This document shows, piece after piece, positions 50,089 through 57,845 of a stretch of 64,000 nucleotides of DNA (positions within the stretch are counted from its first letter, which is position 1; the number at the start of each line of letters is the position of its first letter). Under the pieces are notes generated by a model. It was not told the origin of the DNA, made no database searches, and saw nothing but the letters and a program-made list of their open reading frames with translations. Origin of the DNA: an uncultured Erysipelotrichaceae bacterium. Its GTDB lineage: Bacteria; Bacillota_I; Bacilli_A; RFN20; CAG-826. The position numbers and the translations under genes are program-made. The stretch is from contig CADCGC010000001.1 in NCBI GenBank assembly GCA_902800905.1, forward strand, positions 124,001-188,000, read 5' to 3'.

Positions 50089-52850
50089 GATAGGTTCCTT
50101 TGTGCTTTAAGCAATTTAATTTTTTTAAGGATGGCAAATGGAAGCAAAATTATCAATGGTAAGTAACAAATAGAGTCAATTATTAAAAAAATGCTCCAAT
50201 TAAAACTTAAACTATTAATATAGTTCTTTATGATGATGATAGAAACAATTTTTAAAACACCATCTATCATTGTTACTAGAGCCTGAATTTTAAGAATTTT
50301 AAGACTATTTGAAACAATAATAAATGCATCTGCAACAAGATAAACAAATGAAAAACAAATGAAGCAAAGAACAATTGTTCTATCAACACTAATAGTATTT
50401 TCTCCTAGCCAAATATCGAATATAAATTGTAGCGCCAGCCCAGAAAGAACGCACATAACAAAAAGGGAAAAAGAAATTCCAACTGTAATAGCAGTAAATT
50501 TTTTGATATCTTCATATTTTCCTTTATTAACGCTAGAAGCAATCGCTGACCAAATTGGCTGCTGAACAACAGCTGCCATTAATCCTATAAAAAATGAGAA
50601 AATTCGATAATATTTTGAATAATCAGCCGCATCAGATGGACCAAATACATTTGAAATAAACAAGGAATCTGTTTGTGAAATAAGCATAAATCCTATTTGT
50701 ATAAGAAAAAACACAACACCAAACGACATAACAGATTTACATGTTGAAATATTAAAACATTTGAGTCTAGGAGCATATATTCTGTTATTCTTTTTTGCAA
50801 AATAAACAAGAGACCCAATCAAAAAAGGCAAATTGGCACACAATAAATAAATAATAGAAGCTGCAATAAGTTTTGAAGAGGCGAAAGAATCTCTAAAGAC
50901 AGAAAAGAATAGCAACAATAGTAAATTAGAAACAAGGGCGAACGATGCTCCTAAAATAGTCTTTTTTTCTGCATAATATATGAAAATGATGTTTTTTAAG
51001 ACAAATTCCAAGCACAATCCAAACGCAAGAATTGTCATCGAGGTTTTTATTATATTTGGCTCAACAACCGATTGCGGAATACCCATAAAAGAATTTAAAT
51101 CCAGGGTCATAATTAATATTTCAAATATAATAAATATAATAATGCTAGCAGCCAGTGACCCAAAATAAGTTGATGATATCAACTTTTTTTTCAATTCATC
51201 ATCGTTATTGTCGATTGCATCTGCTAATTTGGCTCTTAATCCACTGCCAAACCCAAAATCAAGAAGCAAAGTCCAAGACAAAACACTAATAATAACAGAC
51301 CATGTCCCATATAGTTCGTTTGTTTTAAAGAACGAAATATAAACAGGAATGATAAAAATTGCAACAAACATCGAAATTCCTTTAATGATTAAAAGGCCGA
51401 ACATATTTTTATAGGCATGGCCTCGCTCTCCATTATTCAAAAGGGCTTTATGTAATTTTTCAGTTGTTGAACAGGTTTTTTCAAAGCAACAATCACTGCC
51501 ATATAACCCATCTTTAACTAGAAAAGACAAAAGCAATATAACAACAGAGATCATCGCCATATTCTCCAAATTTAAAAGAATAAGCAAAATGATTGAAATC
51601 AACAAATTGGTTAAAAAATTATTATTTTTTAATAAAAACGGAGAAACAACAAATAGTAAAACAAACAGTAAACCAGGAATACCAAAGGCAGCTAAAAACA
51701 AGCCGTATGTAGAAGTTAAGGAGTAATCGGTGGTGCCATCAGGAAAAAGAGCAACATACTGATTTCTTGCCTCGTTGATTCCAAAGCCAAAAAGAGGAGA
51801 CTTAGAAAAAACATTTATCAAGTAAGGGATAGATAAAAATCTTGTATTCTGTGTACTTTGTAAAAATTTACTGAATAATGTCGGAAATGCCTCTGCTAAA
51901 TAAGGGAGGAGTGGGCCCATTATTAACAAAGCACCGCCAAATAAAACAAACAACAAAATAGCAACATATATTGTACGTTTATAAACATCCTTAACTCGAA
52001 TTGAAATAATTAATGGAATGATTAAAATAGCAACAAAATATCCGCCTGTTGAAAAAGTTAAAACCAGAGAAATTAAATAAGCAGCATAATATATTGCCTT
52101 TCTTTTTATGTTAGTAAGCGATATTAACAAAAGCCCAATAACTATAATTGCAGCAAAAATACTCGGTTCCCAAAAAGGACCAGATAGTCTAAGTAGAGAT
52201 GATTGACCTTTGTGATATGTAAGCCACTTATTAACAAAGAAAGAAAGAAAATTGTAAGAATTTACAATCGCGCCACCATCAGTAATGGTAAATTGGCCAG
52301 CCCCTTCAGCGCCAATGCTAGAAGCGACAAGATAAATTGGTAATGAGATAAGGCAAATAACGAGCAAAGCTTTAGAATATATTTTTGCAAAAGTTTCAAA
52401 AGAAATTGAAACAATAATAAAAAGCGAAGAAAAGCAAATAATCAAAAAACGAAAAGTACCATTTATATTATTATTCTTAAAAGCATTTATGCCACAGGAA
52501 ATAAAAAATAATAAAAAACACAATAAAACCAAAATGTTTTTGATAGTGGCTTTAGTTTTGAAAAATTCTTTAATGTTTTTAACTTTTGAACGAATGTCTG
52601 GCAAAGAAAAGAAAAAAAGTATTAAAGAGCAAAAAAACAAACCTAGATATAAAAAAGCGGTTATTTTATTTGAAAAGAAAAACTCGACACCCGAATACCC
52701 ACTTGTTAATAATATGAACGAGGACATCAATATTGCGAAAAACTTTTTCACAGCATTTGATTTGGCACATTCATCATTCTTGAAACAAAAAAATTTCTGC
52801 CTTATTGCGTTTGCTTTGTTTCTTATAGTTCCAACAATTTCCACTTTCAC
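50085..52850 (-). CDS. Fused Wzy-type polymerase and Wzx-type flippase
   Basis: About 921 residues with some 25 hydrophobic helices. Residues 1-450 look like an O-antigen polymerase: SLLRLSGPFWEPSIFAAI and KSPLFGFGINEARNQYV with a large periplasmic loop. After a hydrophilic linker (GSDCCFEKTCSTTEKLHKAL, about 455-475), residues 480-921 are a MOP-family flippase: WSVIISVLSWTLLLDFGFGSGLRAKLADAI and QIGFMLISQTDSLFISNVFG. The two are normally separate proteins. GAGGAA lies nine bases before GTG at 52850; a TTG at 52856 is the alternative. Confidence 0.82.
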   Translation of the reverse strand: MKVEIVGTIRNKANAIRQKFFCFKNDECAKSNAVKKFFAILMSSFILLTSGYSGVEFFFSNKITAFLYLGLFFCSLILFFFSLPDIRSKVKNIKEFFKTKATIKNILVLLCFLLFFISCGINAFKNNNINGTFRFLIICFSSLFIIVSISFETFAKIYSKALLVICLISLPIYLVASSIGAEGAGQFTITDGGAIVNSYNFLSFFVNKWLTYHKGQSSLLRLSGPFWEPSIFAAIIVIGLLLISLTNIKRKAIYYAAYLISLVLTFSTGGYFVAILIIPLIISIRVKDVYKRTIYVAILLFVLFGGALLIMGPLLPYLAEAFPTLFSKFLQSTQNTRFLSIPYLINVFSKSPLFGFGINEARNQYVALFPDGTTDYSLTSTYGLFLAAFGIPGLLFVLLFVVSPFLLKNNNFLTNLLISIILLILLNLENMAMISVVILLLSFLVKDGLYGSDCCFEKTCSTTEKLHKALLNNGERGHAYKNMFGLLIIKGISMFVAIFIIPVYISFFKTNELYGTWSVIISVLSWTLLLDFGFGSGLRAKLADAIDNNDDELKKKLISSTYFGSLAASIIIFIIFEILIMTLDLNSFMGIPQSVVEPNIIKTSMTILAFGLCLEFVLKNIIFIYYAEKKTILGASFALVSNLLLLLFFSVFRDSFASSKLIAASIIYLLCANLPFLIGSLVYFAKKNNRIYAPRLKCFNISTCKSVMSFGVVFFLIQIGFMLISQTDSLFISNVFGPSDAADYSKYYRIFSFFIGLMAAVVQQPIWSAIASSVNKGKYEDIKKFTAITVGISFSLFVMCVLSGLALQFIFDIWLGENTISVDRTIVLCFICFSFVYLVADAFIIVSNSLKILKIQALVTMIDGVLKIVSIIIIKNYINSLSFNWSIFLIIDSICYLPLIILLPFAILKKIKLLKAQRNLS

Positions 52851-52877
52851 AAGCAAATTCCTCGGTAGATGAACTAA

Positions 52878-53501
52878 TTATCTTCCTTTTACGGCGCCAA
52901 AAATTTTCAAAATTGTATATCCAAATATTTTAGCATCGAATCCAAACGAGACTCTTAGAGCATATTTATGATCCCATTCAGCTTTAAATTCAGGATCATG
53001 CTCCCTTTTCATCTTAATTTGAGCATATCCAGAAATACCTGGTTTAACATCATATGCATTAGGAGTATATTTTTCTCTACACTCTCTTAAATATTCTTCA
53101 TTATGGGCACTCCCTGGTCTAGGACCAATAAACGCCATTTGCCCAGCAAAAACATTAAGCAATTGAGGCGTCTCATCGATTGATGTTTTTCTTAGAAAAT
53201 TACCAAAACCAGTTTCGAGAGATTTTTGTGTTTCTGCATCCATATCGCTTGGAGCAAGATTTGGATTGGCAGACATTTTCATAGATCTAAACTTAATCAT
53301 CTTGAATATCTTTTCACCTTTGCCATATCTTTCTTGAACAAAAAATGGGTGCCCCTTAGTAACAATAGCATTCACAGGAATTACCCACCACCAAAGCAAA
53401 GCAAAACACACAATGATTCCAATGATAGAACCAAATATGCCAATTAACCTTTTGAATGGTAGATATATTTTTTGTGATGTTTTGAATTGATACTCTGACA
53501 T
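52878..53501 (-). CDS. Undecaprenyl-phosphate sugar phosphotransferase (small monotopic PGT)
   Basis: 207 residues. One re-entrant or membrane helix (GIFGSIIGIIVCFALLWWWV) is followed by the PGT core: GHPFFVQERYGKGEKIFKM, IKFRSMKM, LRKTSIDETPQLLNVFAGQM (the Asp-Glu catalytic dyad) and FIGPRPGSAHNEEYL. It moves a sugar 1-phosphate to undecaprenyl phosphate and so starts each repeat unit. First gene of the locus, behind a TTGACT-17-TTTAAT promoter. Confidence 0.92.
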   Translation of the reverse strand: MSEYQFKTSQKIYLPFKRLIGIFGSIIGIIVCFALLWWWVIPVNAIVTKGHPFFVQERYGKGEKIFKMIKFRSMKMSANPNLAPSDMDAETQKSLETGFGNFLRKTSIDETPQLLNVFAGQMAFIGPRPGSAHNEEYLRECREKYTPNAYDVKPGISGYAQIKMKREHDPEFKAEWDHKYALRVSFGFDAKIFGYTILKIFGAVKGR

Positions 53502-53539
53502 AAATATATATTTATTTTTCTCATCCTAATTGTCGCTAT

Positions 53540-53568
53540 ATTAAAACACTATATTAAAATATAGTCAA
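53540..53568 (-). promoter_or_regulatory. Promoter of the capsule locus
   Basis: TTGACT (53568-53563), a 17-bp spacer and TTTAAT (53545-53540) on the minus strand. The spacer holds an inverted repeat, ACTATATT..AATATAGT, and the element CTATATTAAAA occurs twice (from 53536 and 53549), so an operator is likely. It precedes the phosphoglycosyl transferase gene by about 40 bp. Confidence 0.65.
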
Positions 53569-53684
53569 GTAATAATATGTTAGAAAGTATCAAACCAATC
53601 TCGTTTTTTTGTTTGTGATTTTGCTCTAACGGCAAAAATAATTAACTACCTACACATAATTGACAAAACTCACAAAAAAACTTT

Positions 53685-53798
53685 TTATCTAGAAACAACA
53701 TAAAAATTCATAACTTTATCCTTATGACAAAAAGGACACTCGTCATATTGATTAGCGTCATATATCTTTCCGCAATAAACACAAAATCGTTTTTTCAA
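53685..53798 (-). CDS. Very small zinc-ribbon protein (candidate)
   Basis: A 37-codon frame from a TTG at 53798 to TAA at 53685. It reads KKRFCVYCGKIYDANQYDEC then PFCHKDK: two CxxC knuckles (C6, C9 and C21, C24) 11 residues apart, a rubredoxin-like zinc ribbon. No Shine-Dalgarno is evident and an upstream TAG limits extension. The plus-strand ORF at 53724-53906 overlaps it antisense and looks random. Could be a real small protein or a fragment of a longer zinc-ribbon protein. Confidence 0.45.
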   Translation of the reverse strand: MKKRFCVYCGKIYDANQYDECPFCHKDKVMNFYVVSR

Positions 53799-54004
53799 AT
53801 TCGTATACCGCTACTATTATTCTTAAGAAATTTTATCAAAGAAAAAGGTGATATATTAATATATTTTTCAGAGGCATTCAAATGCTTTCAATTTCAAAAA
53901 ATATAATCATAAATAATATTTGATCATAATTACTATTCCCAAGCATTTGATCAGTGACCACACAACACTAGGGATTAACTTATAATTTCGATATTAAGTG
54001 TGAC

Positions 54005-54802
54005 CTAATCCTTAAACATGTATTCAATAGAAGCATATGGATGAGTGATGTCCATAATCACTCTTTCCTTATGCTTTAAAACATAATGAATATTACTAGA
54101 AGGACATTCATGAATATATCTAATCATATCTCCTTTAATAGGCGCTTTTAATGGATGCCCACTATTAGGGGGAATATCAATAGAAAGAAGATATTTCCCT
54201 TTTTTAATAACGATATTTTCTTTACTTAATTTTAATATTTTCGCTCCATTATATGTTCCAAAGCGATATTCCTTGTTTTTATATGTGATTAAGGTCGTTA
54301 TCCCTTTAATCACAAATAATTTAAAAGGAATAGTCGCGATGGCAATAGTGATACTAGCCTCTTTATTAATCGCATTGATCCATAAATATTCTTTAGGGAA
54401 ATTAACACCTCTATCTCCTTCAATATATCCACTACCATTATTAAAAGAGATAACTTTGTTATTAAGTGTTATTTCTCCAGATAATGATTGATACATTGAA
54501 TATATTTTATGTTTACATTCAATCGGTAAAAACCGATAGTAAGACATAATATCTTTTTTAGGAATTAATAATTCTCCATAACCAATATATCCAGTTAAAG
54601 ATATATCTTCCTGTTGGACATCAAATCTAATCCCTTTAAAGGAGATGTCCACACTAGATATATCTTTAATGAGATAACTCTTTTCATTAGTGATAACTTG
54701 AATCATATCTCCTTCATTACTCGTAGAAGATATAACCGCTAGAGTGTAGCCGTCCACTGTTTGGTGTTTATAATAAATTCCAAAAAATCTTTTCTTTTTC
54801 AT
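54005..54802 (-). CDS. Tocopherol cyclase-like family protein
   Basis: 265 residues from the ATG at 54802 (MKKKRFFGIYYKHQTVDGYT). The signature GSGYIEGDRGVNFPKEYLWINA near residue 135 and the opening YYKHQ are typical of the PF14249 family, whose bacterial members usually lack any tocopherol pathway. The fold is a lipocalin-like beta barrel. No quinol or isoprenoid genes are nearby, so the ligand is unknown. It is transcribed alone. The upstream region has nested inverted repeats. Confidence 0.78.
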   Translation of the reverse strand: MKKKRFFGIYYKHQTVDGYTLAVISSTSNEGDMIQVITNEKSYLIKDISSVDISFKGIRFDVQQEDISLTGYIGYGELLIPKKDIMSYYRFLPIECKHKIYSMYQSLSGEITLNNKVISFNNGSGYIEGDRGVNFPKEYLWINAINKEASITIAIATIPFKLFVIKGITTLITYKNKEYRFGTYNGAKILKLSKENIVIKKGKYLLSIDIPPNSGHPLKAPIKGDMIRYIHECPSSNIHYVLKHKERVIMDITHPYASIEYMFKD

Positions 54803-54878
54803 ATATATTGATATACACATTATATCGATTACATCTATATATATCAAAATAGATGCATATAGATTTTATTTACTTATA

Positions 54879-54947
54879 TTTTTGGTAGTAGCTTTGTCAA
54901 TATGTGGTAGTACACTACTACAAAATCTATGTTTTTACTACCAAAAA
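54879..54947 (-). promoter_or_regulatory. Nested inverted repeats upstream of the tocopherol cyclase-like gene
   Basis: The outer arms TTTTTGGTAGTA (54879-54890) and TACTACCAAAAA (54936-54947) are a perfect 12-bp match. Inside them GTAGTA-CAC-TACTAC (54907-54921) forms a second palindrome of the same half-site. Four GGTAGTA-type half-sites in 70 bp suggest cooperative binding of a dimeric regulator. Confidence 0.55.
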
Positions 54948-54977
54948 AAGAAAATATAAAATAACACAAACATATAT

Positions 54978-55055
54978 TGTAAGAGAACAAAAATCACTCC
55001 TGTCCAGCGGTCAGCTGGACAATATGGGAGTGATATTCTGTTCCACTCTCTTACA
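54978..55055. other. Long multi-tier hairpin, possible structured RNA or small inverted-repeat element
   Basis: Nested perfect arms: TGTAAGAG/CTCTTACA (54978-54985, 55048-55055), GAACA/TGTTC, ATCACTCC/GGAGTGAT (54993-55000, 55027-55034) and GTCCAGC/GCTGGAC (55002-55008, 55014-55020). The GC-rich inner part contrasts with the AT-rich surroundings. No T-run follows on either strand. It sits 39 bp beyond the end of the HepT gene and before the GGTAGTA sites. Confidence 0.6.
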
Positions 55056-55093
55056 TCAATATATATAAATAATACAAATATATAGTAAGTTTT

Positions 55094-55438
55094 TTATTCT
55101 TTAATCAAAAAGTTGTTGAACAATTCTTTCAGCTCATCTAAATCTTGAGTAGCGGTTTCATAAACAATTGTGTAATCTGTTTTGCCATACTCATGGACAA
55201 TCCCGTTTCTGAAGCCAATTATTTCACCCCATGGTATATAATTATGTTCTTCTTTAAAACTAGTAGATATATTTTTTATATTTTCTATCAATTGAACAAA
55301 CCTAAACATAATGGCATCGATAAGTTCACCATCACTTATAAATTCTTCATATGATTTATCTGATATGTAGTTTTTAATAGCGTCAATATTTTCAACTATT
55401 TTCAAAGCATAATATTTATCATTTTTAACATTATCCAT
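55094..55438 (-). CDS. hepT: HepT-type HEPN ribonuclease toxin
   Basis: 114 residues from the ATG at 55438. The HEPN active-site motif FRNGIVHEYG near residue 87 has the R-x4-H-x-Y pattern of HepT toxins: Arg and His are the RNase residues, and the Tyr is the residue modified by the partner. It overlaps the MntA gene by 8 bp, so both proteins come from one message. The family cleaves RNA and is silenced when MntA adds AMP groups to that Tyr. Confidence 0.85.
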   Translation of the reverse strand: MDNVKNDKYYALKIVENIDAIKNYISDKSYEEFISDGELIDAIMFRFVQLIENIKNISTSFKEEHNYIPWGEIIGFRNGIVHEYGKTDYTIVYETATQDLDELKELFNNFLIKE

Positions 55439-55910
55439 AAATCTTAATACCATCCTTCATTATTTCATTTATCAAATCTAAATTGTTATTTAAATTTGAA
55501 AACCTAATGAGATCAATATTCTTGTGTAGAACTTGTCTTATTGATTCACTTAACCCCGCAAATTTAAGTCCTGTCAAATTGGTAGCAATACATAAATCTA
55601 CATCACTATTCTCTTTGGCGTAACCTTTTGCGTAGCTTCCAAATAAATAACAAAATTCAATTTGATCTTTGTATTCAGAATCAAATAAAGACGCTAAAAG
55701 AGTTTTTATTTGTTCAACACTTAATAATCCTTTTGTTTCGGTAATCTCACATTTCTCGATTAAAGTTTTAATCATCATGGTTCTTTTTAAATCATCACCA
55801 TAATTATTATCTTTTTCGTATCTTATATAAGTTCTCACTGGTAAGCCCAATAACGCTGCTGCATCAATTTGAGATAATCTATATTCTTTCCTAATTTCAA
55901 ATAAAGTCAT
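55431..55910 (-). CDS. mntA: MntA-type antitoxin: XRE HTH plus nucleotidyltransferase
   Basis: 159 residues from the ATG at 55910. The N-terminal HTH is FEIRKEYRLSQIDAAALLGLPVRTYIRYE, and the nucleotidyltransferase core is CYLFGSYAKGYAKENSDVDL near residue 90. The catalytic GSx...DxD set is complete, so it can transfer nucleotides. It is the antitoxin of the HepT gene downstream. The HTH fusion implies autoregulation, probably at the two 17-bp repeats in the promoter. Longer frame to 55955 rejected. Confidence 0.85.
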   Translation of the reverse strand: MTLFEIRKEYRLSQIDAAALLGLPVRTYIRYEKDNNYGDDLKRTMMIKTLIEKCEITETKGLLSVEQIKTLLASLFDSEYKDQIEFCYLFGSYAKGYAKENSDVDLCIATNLTGLKFAGLSESIRQVLHKNIDLIRFSNLNNNLDLINEIMKDGIKIYG

Positions 55911-55961
55911 AACAATCACCAAATATATAATATATGTACTGTCATATTTTTTCAATAAGTA

Positions 55962-56010
55962 TATGCCAATTTGTCATATTAGTAAAATATTATTATGCCA
56001 ATTTGTCATA
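55962..56010 (-). promoter_or_regulatory. Tandem promoter/operator built from a 17-bp repeat (mntA-hepT)
   Basis: TATGCCAATTTGTCATA occurs at 55962-55978 and 55994-56010, 32 bp apart. Read on the minus strand each repeat gives TATGAC as a -10 and TTGGCA as a -35, with 17-bp spacing between the -35 in one repeat and the -10 in the next (a further TATGAC lies at about 55939-55944). The two promoters thus interlock with the operator repeats. Confidence 0.6.
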
Positions 56011-56085
56011 ATGTTGACTTCGTTTAAGTACGTCTTTTTATAAATAAAAAGCCCTGATTTTTTATCAGAGCATTTTCAAGCGTTT

Positions 56086-56170
56086 TGGTGCGACTAGCAG
56101 GAATCGAACCTGTACGAGTTGCCTCACTAGATTCTAAGTCTAGCGCGTCTGCCAGTTCCGCCATAGTCGC
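56086..56170 (-). tRNA. tRNA-Leu (anticodon UAG)
   Basis: 85 nt with encoded CCA. The acceptor GCGACTA pairs with TAGTCGC, the anticodon stem CTAGA/TCTAG encloses CTTAGAA, and the T-loop GGTTCGAATCC is standard. The long variable arm is that of a class II tRNA. Confidence 0.95.
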
Positions 56171-56228
56171 ATATGGATATATTTTTAAAAATAAAGAGCT
56201 GATTTTGTTCAGCTCATATTTTTCAAGG

Positions 56229-56305
56229 TGGTGCCGTCTATCGGAATCGAACCAACAACCTACTGATTACAAATCAGTTGCTCTGCCAATTGAGCTAAGA
56301 CGGCA
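56229..56305 (-). tRNA. tRNA-Thr (anticodon UGU)
   Basis: 77 nt with encoded CCA. The acceptor TGCCGTC/GACGGCA, the anticodon loop TTTGTAA between ACTGA and TCAGT, and the T-loop GGTTCGATTCC are all present. Confidence 0.95.
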
Positions 56306-56309
56306 TTTT

Positions 56310-56384
56310 TGGTGGACACTACAGGGATCGAACCTGTGACCTCTTCCGTGTGAAGGAAGCGTTCTCCCGCTGAACTAAGTGTCC
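56310..56384 (-). tRNA. tRNA-Val (anticodon CAC)
   Basis: 75 nt with encoded CCA. The acceptor GGACACT pairs with AGTGTCC, and the anticodon loop TTCACAC lies between CTTCC and GGAAG. CAC reads only GUG, so another tRNA-Val must exist elsewhere. Confidence 0.9.
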
Positions 56385-56442
56385 CTATAGTGTTTCTTAT
56401 TTAATTAAAGCCCTAATGTTAAGGGCTATATGACGCATTTTC

Positions 56443-56519
<77 letters not shown>

Positions 56520-56581
56520 GAATACGCGCTTAAATAATATATAATAATAGGAAAAATATATCAATAAGAAAATTATAAAAC

Positions 56582-56609
56582 AAAAAAGGAAGCCAGCATC
56601 GACTTCCTT
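56582..56609 (-). terminator. Rho-independent terminator after rpsI
   Basis: AAGGAAG (minus strand, 56609-56603) pairs with CTTCCTT (56592-56586) and runs into TTTTTTG. It ends the rplM-rpsI transcript before the tRNA cluster. Confidence 0.8.
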
Positions 56610-56654
56610 AAATTGTTTTGTCTTAATACTGATATCAAAGATATCAAGCCAAGA

Positions 56655-57053
56655 TTAACGCTTAGAGAATTGTGGAGCTTTTCTCGCAGCTTTAAGACCG
56701 TATTTCTTTCTTTCCTTCTTACGAGAATCTCTAGTAATCATACCTGCTGTCTTTAAAGTTTTGCGATCGCATCCCGCTTCAAGTAAAGCGCGAGTAATGC
56801 CTAATCTGATAGCACCGGCTTGACCTGTGAATCCACCACCCTTGACTTCTGCTCTGACATCATATTTGCTTTCAGTGCCAGTTAAGGTTAATGGTTGTTT
56901 GAGGTCCATGACAAGAGTCGCATATGGCATATATTCATTGACATCACGACCATTGACTGTAATTGTGCCTTTTCCTTCGGTGACATAAACACGTGCAATA
57001 GATGATTTTCTTCTACCAGTACCGTAATATTGGAGATTTTCTTTCTTCGCCAT
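56655..57053 (-). CDS. rpsI: 30S ribosomal protein S9
   Basis: 132 residues, normal length for S9. [21 protein letters not shown] at the start, [21 protein letters not shown], and the C-terminal tail [20 protein letters not shown] ending QFSKR, which reaches the ribosomal P site. Follows rplM by 14 bp with GGAGG before the ATG. Confidence 0.98.
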   Translation of the reverse strand: MAKKENLQYYGTGRRKSSIARVYVTEGKGTITVNGRDVNEYMPYATLVMDLKQPLTLTGTESKYDVRAEVKGGGFTGQAGAIRLGITRALLEAGCDRKTLKTAGMITRDSRKKERKKYGLKAARKAPQFSKR

Positions 57054-57067
57054 TAGTTATATCCTCC

Positions 57068-57508
57068 TTAGAATTTGAGCTCTAAAACTTCTGGTTTTTG
57101 AGCTTCGTGCTTGTGGTCTGGACCAGCGTAGACAAAGAGTTTCTTTTCAATTTGTCTTCCTAAACGGCCTTTTGGCACCATACCGTGAACACTTCTCTCA
57201 ATCATTTCACATGGGAATTCTTTGAGCATTGTGCCAGCAGTTCTTGTTCTTAAGCCGCCATCATAGCCAGACACGTTGTAATATTTTTTATTGTGGATTT
57301 TATCTCCAGATAAGCTCACTTTTTCAGCGTTGATAATGATGACATAATCACCACAGTCAACATTTGGTGTCCATGTTGGTTTCACCTTTCCTGTTAAAAC
57401 TTGAGCAACTTGGGAGACTAATCTACCTAATGGCTTGTCAGTGGCATCAACGACATACCATTTTCTTTGGATTTCATTTGCTTTTGCAATAGTAGTTTGA
57501 CGTTGCAT
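57068..57508 (-). CDS. rplM: 50S ribosomal protein L13
   Basis: 146 residues, normal length. RKWYVVDATDKPLGRLVSQVAQVLTGK near the start, YVIIINAEKVSLSGDK, and MVPKGRLGRQIEKKLFVYAG. GGAGG precedes the ATG. The upstream leader and promoter match an autonomously transcribed rplM-rpsI operon. In many Bacilli the operon continues from truA, but here other genes lie between. Confidence 0.98.
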   Translation of the reverse strand: MQRQTTIAKANEIQRKWYVVDATDKPLGRLVSQVAQVLTGKVKPTWTPNVDCGDYVIIINAEKVSLSGDKIHNKKYYNVSGYDGGLRTRTAGTMLKEFPCEMIERSVHGMVPKGRLGRQIEKKLFVYAGPDHKHEAQKPEVLELKF

Positions 57509-57580
57509 ACAATTAATCCTCCTTTACCAAACTAACTTATTCCTTACCGGGGACTTCATTATTTTTGGCTTGTGCCGAGT
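57509..57580 (-). promoter_or_regulatory. Candidate ribosomal L13 leader
   Basis: The 70-nt leader between the promoter and the rplM ATG contains ACTCGGCACAAGCC, GTCCCCGGTAAGG and the GGAGG site, with GC-rich blocks in an otherwise AT-rich gap. Firmicutes carry an autoregulatory L13 leader at this position. I identify it by position and base composition only, and did not fold it. Confidence 0.4.
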
Positions 57581-57583
57581 AAA

Positions 57584-57613
57584 ATCATACTATTATTTAT
57601 TCATATAAATCAA
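57584..57613 (-). promoter_or_regulatory. rplM-rpsI promoter
   Basis: TTGATT (57613-57608), an 18-bp spacer and TATGAT (57589-57584) on the minus strand, 76 bp before the rplM start. Confidence 0.6.
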
Positions 57614-57651
57614 TTTAATTTTTATAAATTAATTTGAAAATGGTCTGTAAG

Positions 57652-57676
57652 TTAAAAAAGAACCCTTTGGGTTCTT
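57652..57676 (-). terminator. Rho-independent terminator upstream of rplM
   Basis: AAGAACCC (57676-57669 on the minus strand) pairs with GGGTTCTT (57665-57658) and is followed by TTTTAAC. It isolates rplM from minus-strand transcription coming from further right. Confidence 0.75.
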
Positions 57677-57694
57677 AATTAATTTATTATCATT

Positions 57695-57717
57695 CTATAT
57701 TACCGTTGTGTATATTT
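57695..57717 (+). repeat. 23-bp direct repeat, left copy
   Basis: CTATATTACCGTTGTGTATA plus TTT, repeated at 58265-58287 with one change (A to G). The two copies bracket the small membrane-protein gene. Confidence 0.75.
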
Positions 57718-57845
57718 GTGTATATTTGCAAAAAATCGAATACATCGTATTGAGATTCATAGTGCGAAATAAATAGGTGAATTATATATTTATAAGTTAC
57801 AATTAGTTAAAATAGGAACAGACACATAGTTTATAAAGTATACCT

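Noticed and set aside
17547-52850. Possible use of TGA as tryptophan (mycoplasma code)
   Set aside because: TGA ends the aspartate aminotransferase and the Wzy-Wzx fusion exactly at family length, and Trp is written TGG throughout.
53660-53906. Plus-strand TTGACA-17-TTTTAT promoter followed by a 60-codon ORF
   Set aside because: The hexamers are good, but the ORF has no ribosome-binding site, its sequence looks random and it overlaps the minus-strand zinc-ribbon frame. At most an antisense transcript.
54005-54802. Assignment as an enzyme of tocopherol synthesis
   Set aside because: Family resemblance is clear, but no isoprenoid-quinol pathway genes are present and bacterial members of the family usually have other, unknown roles.
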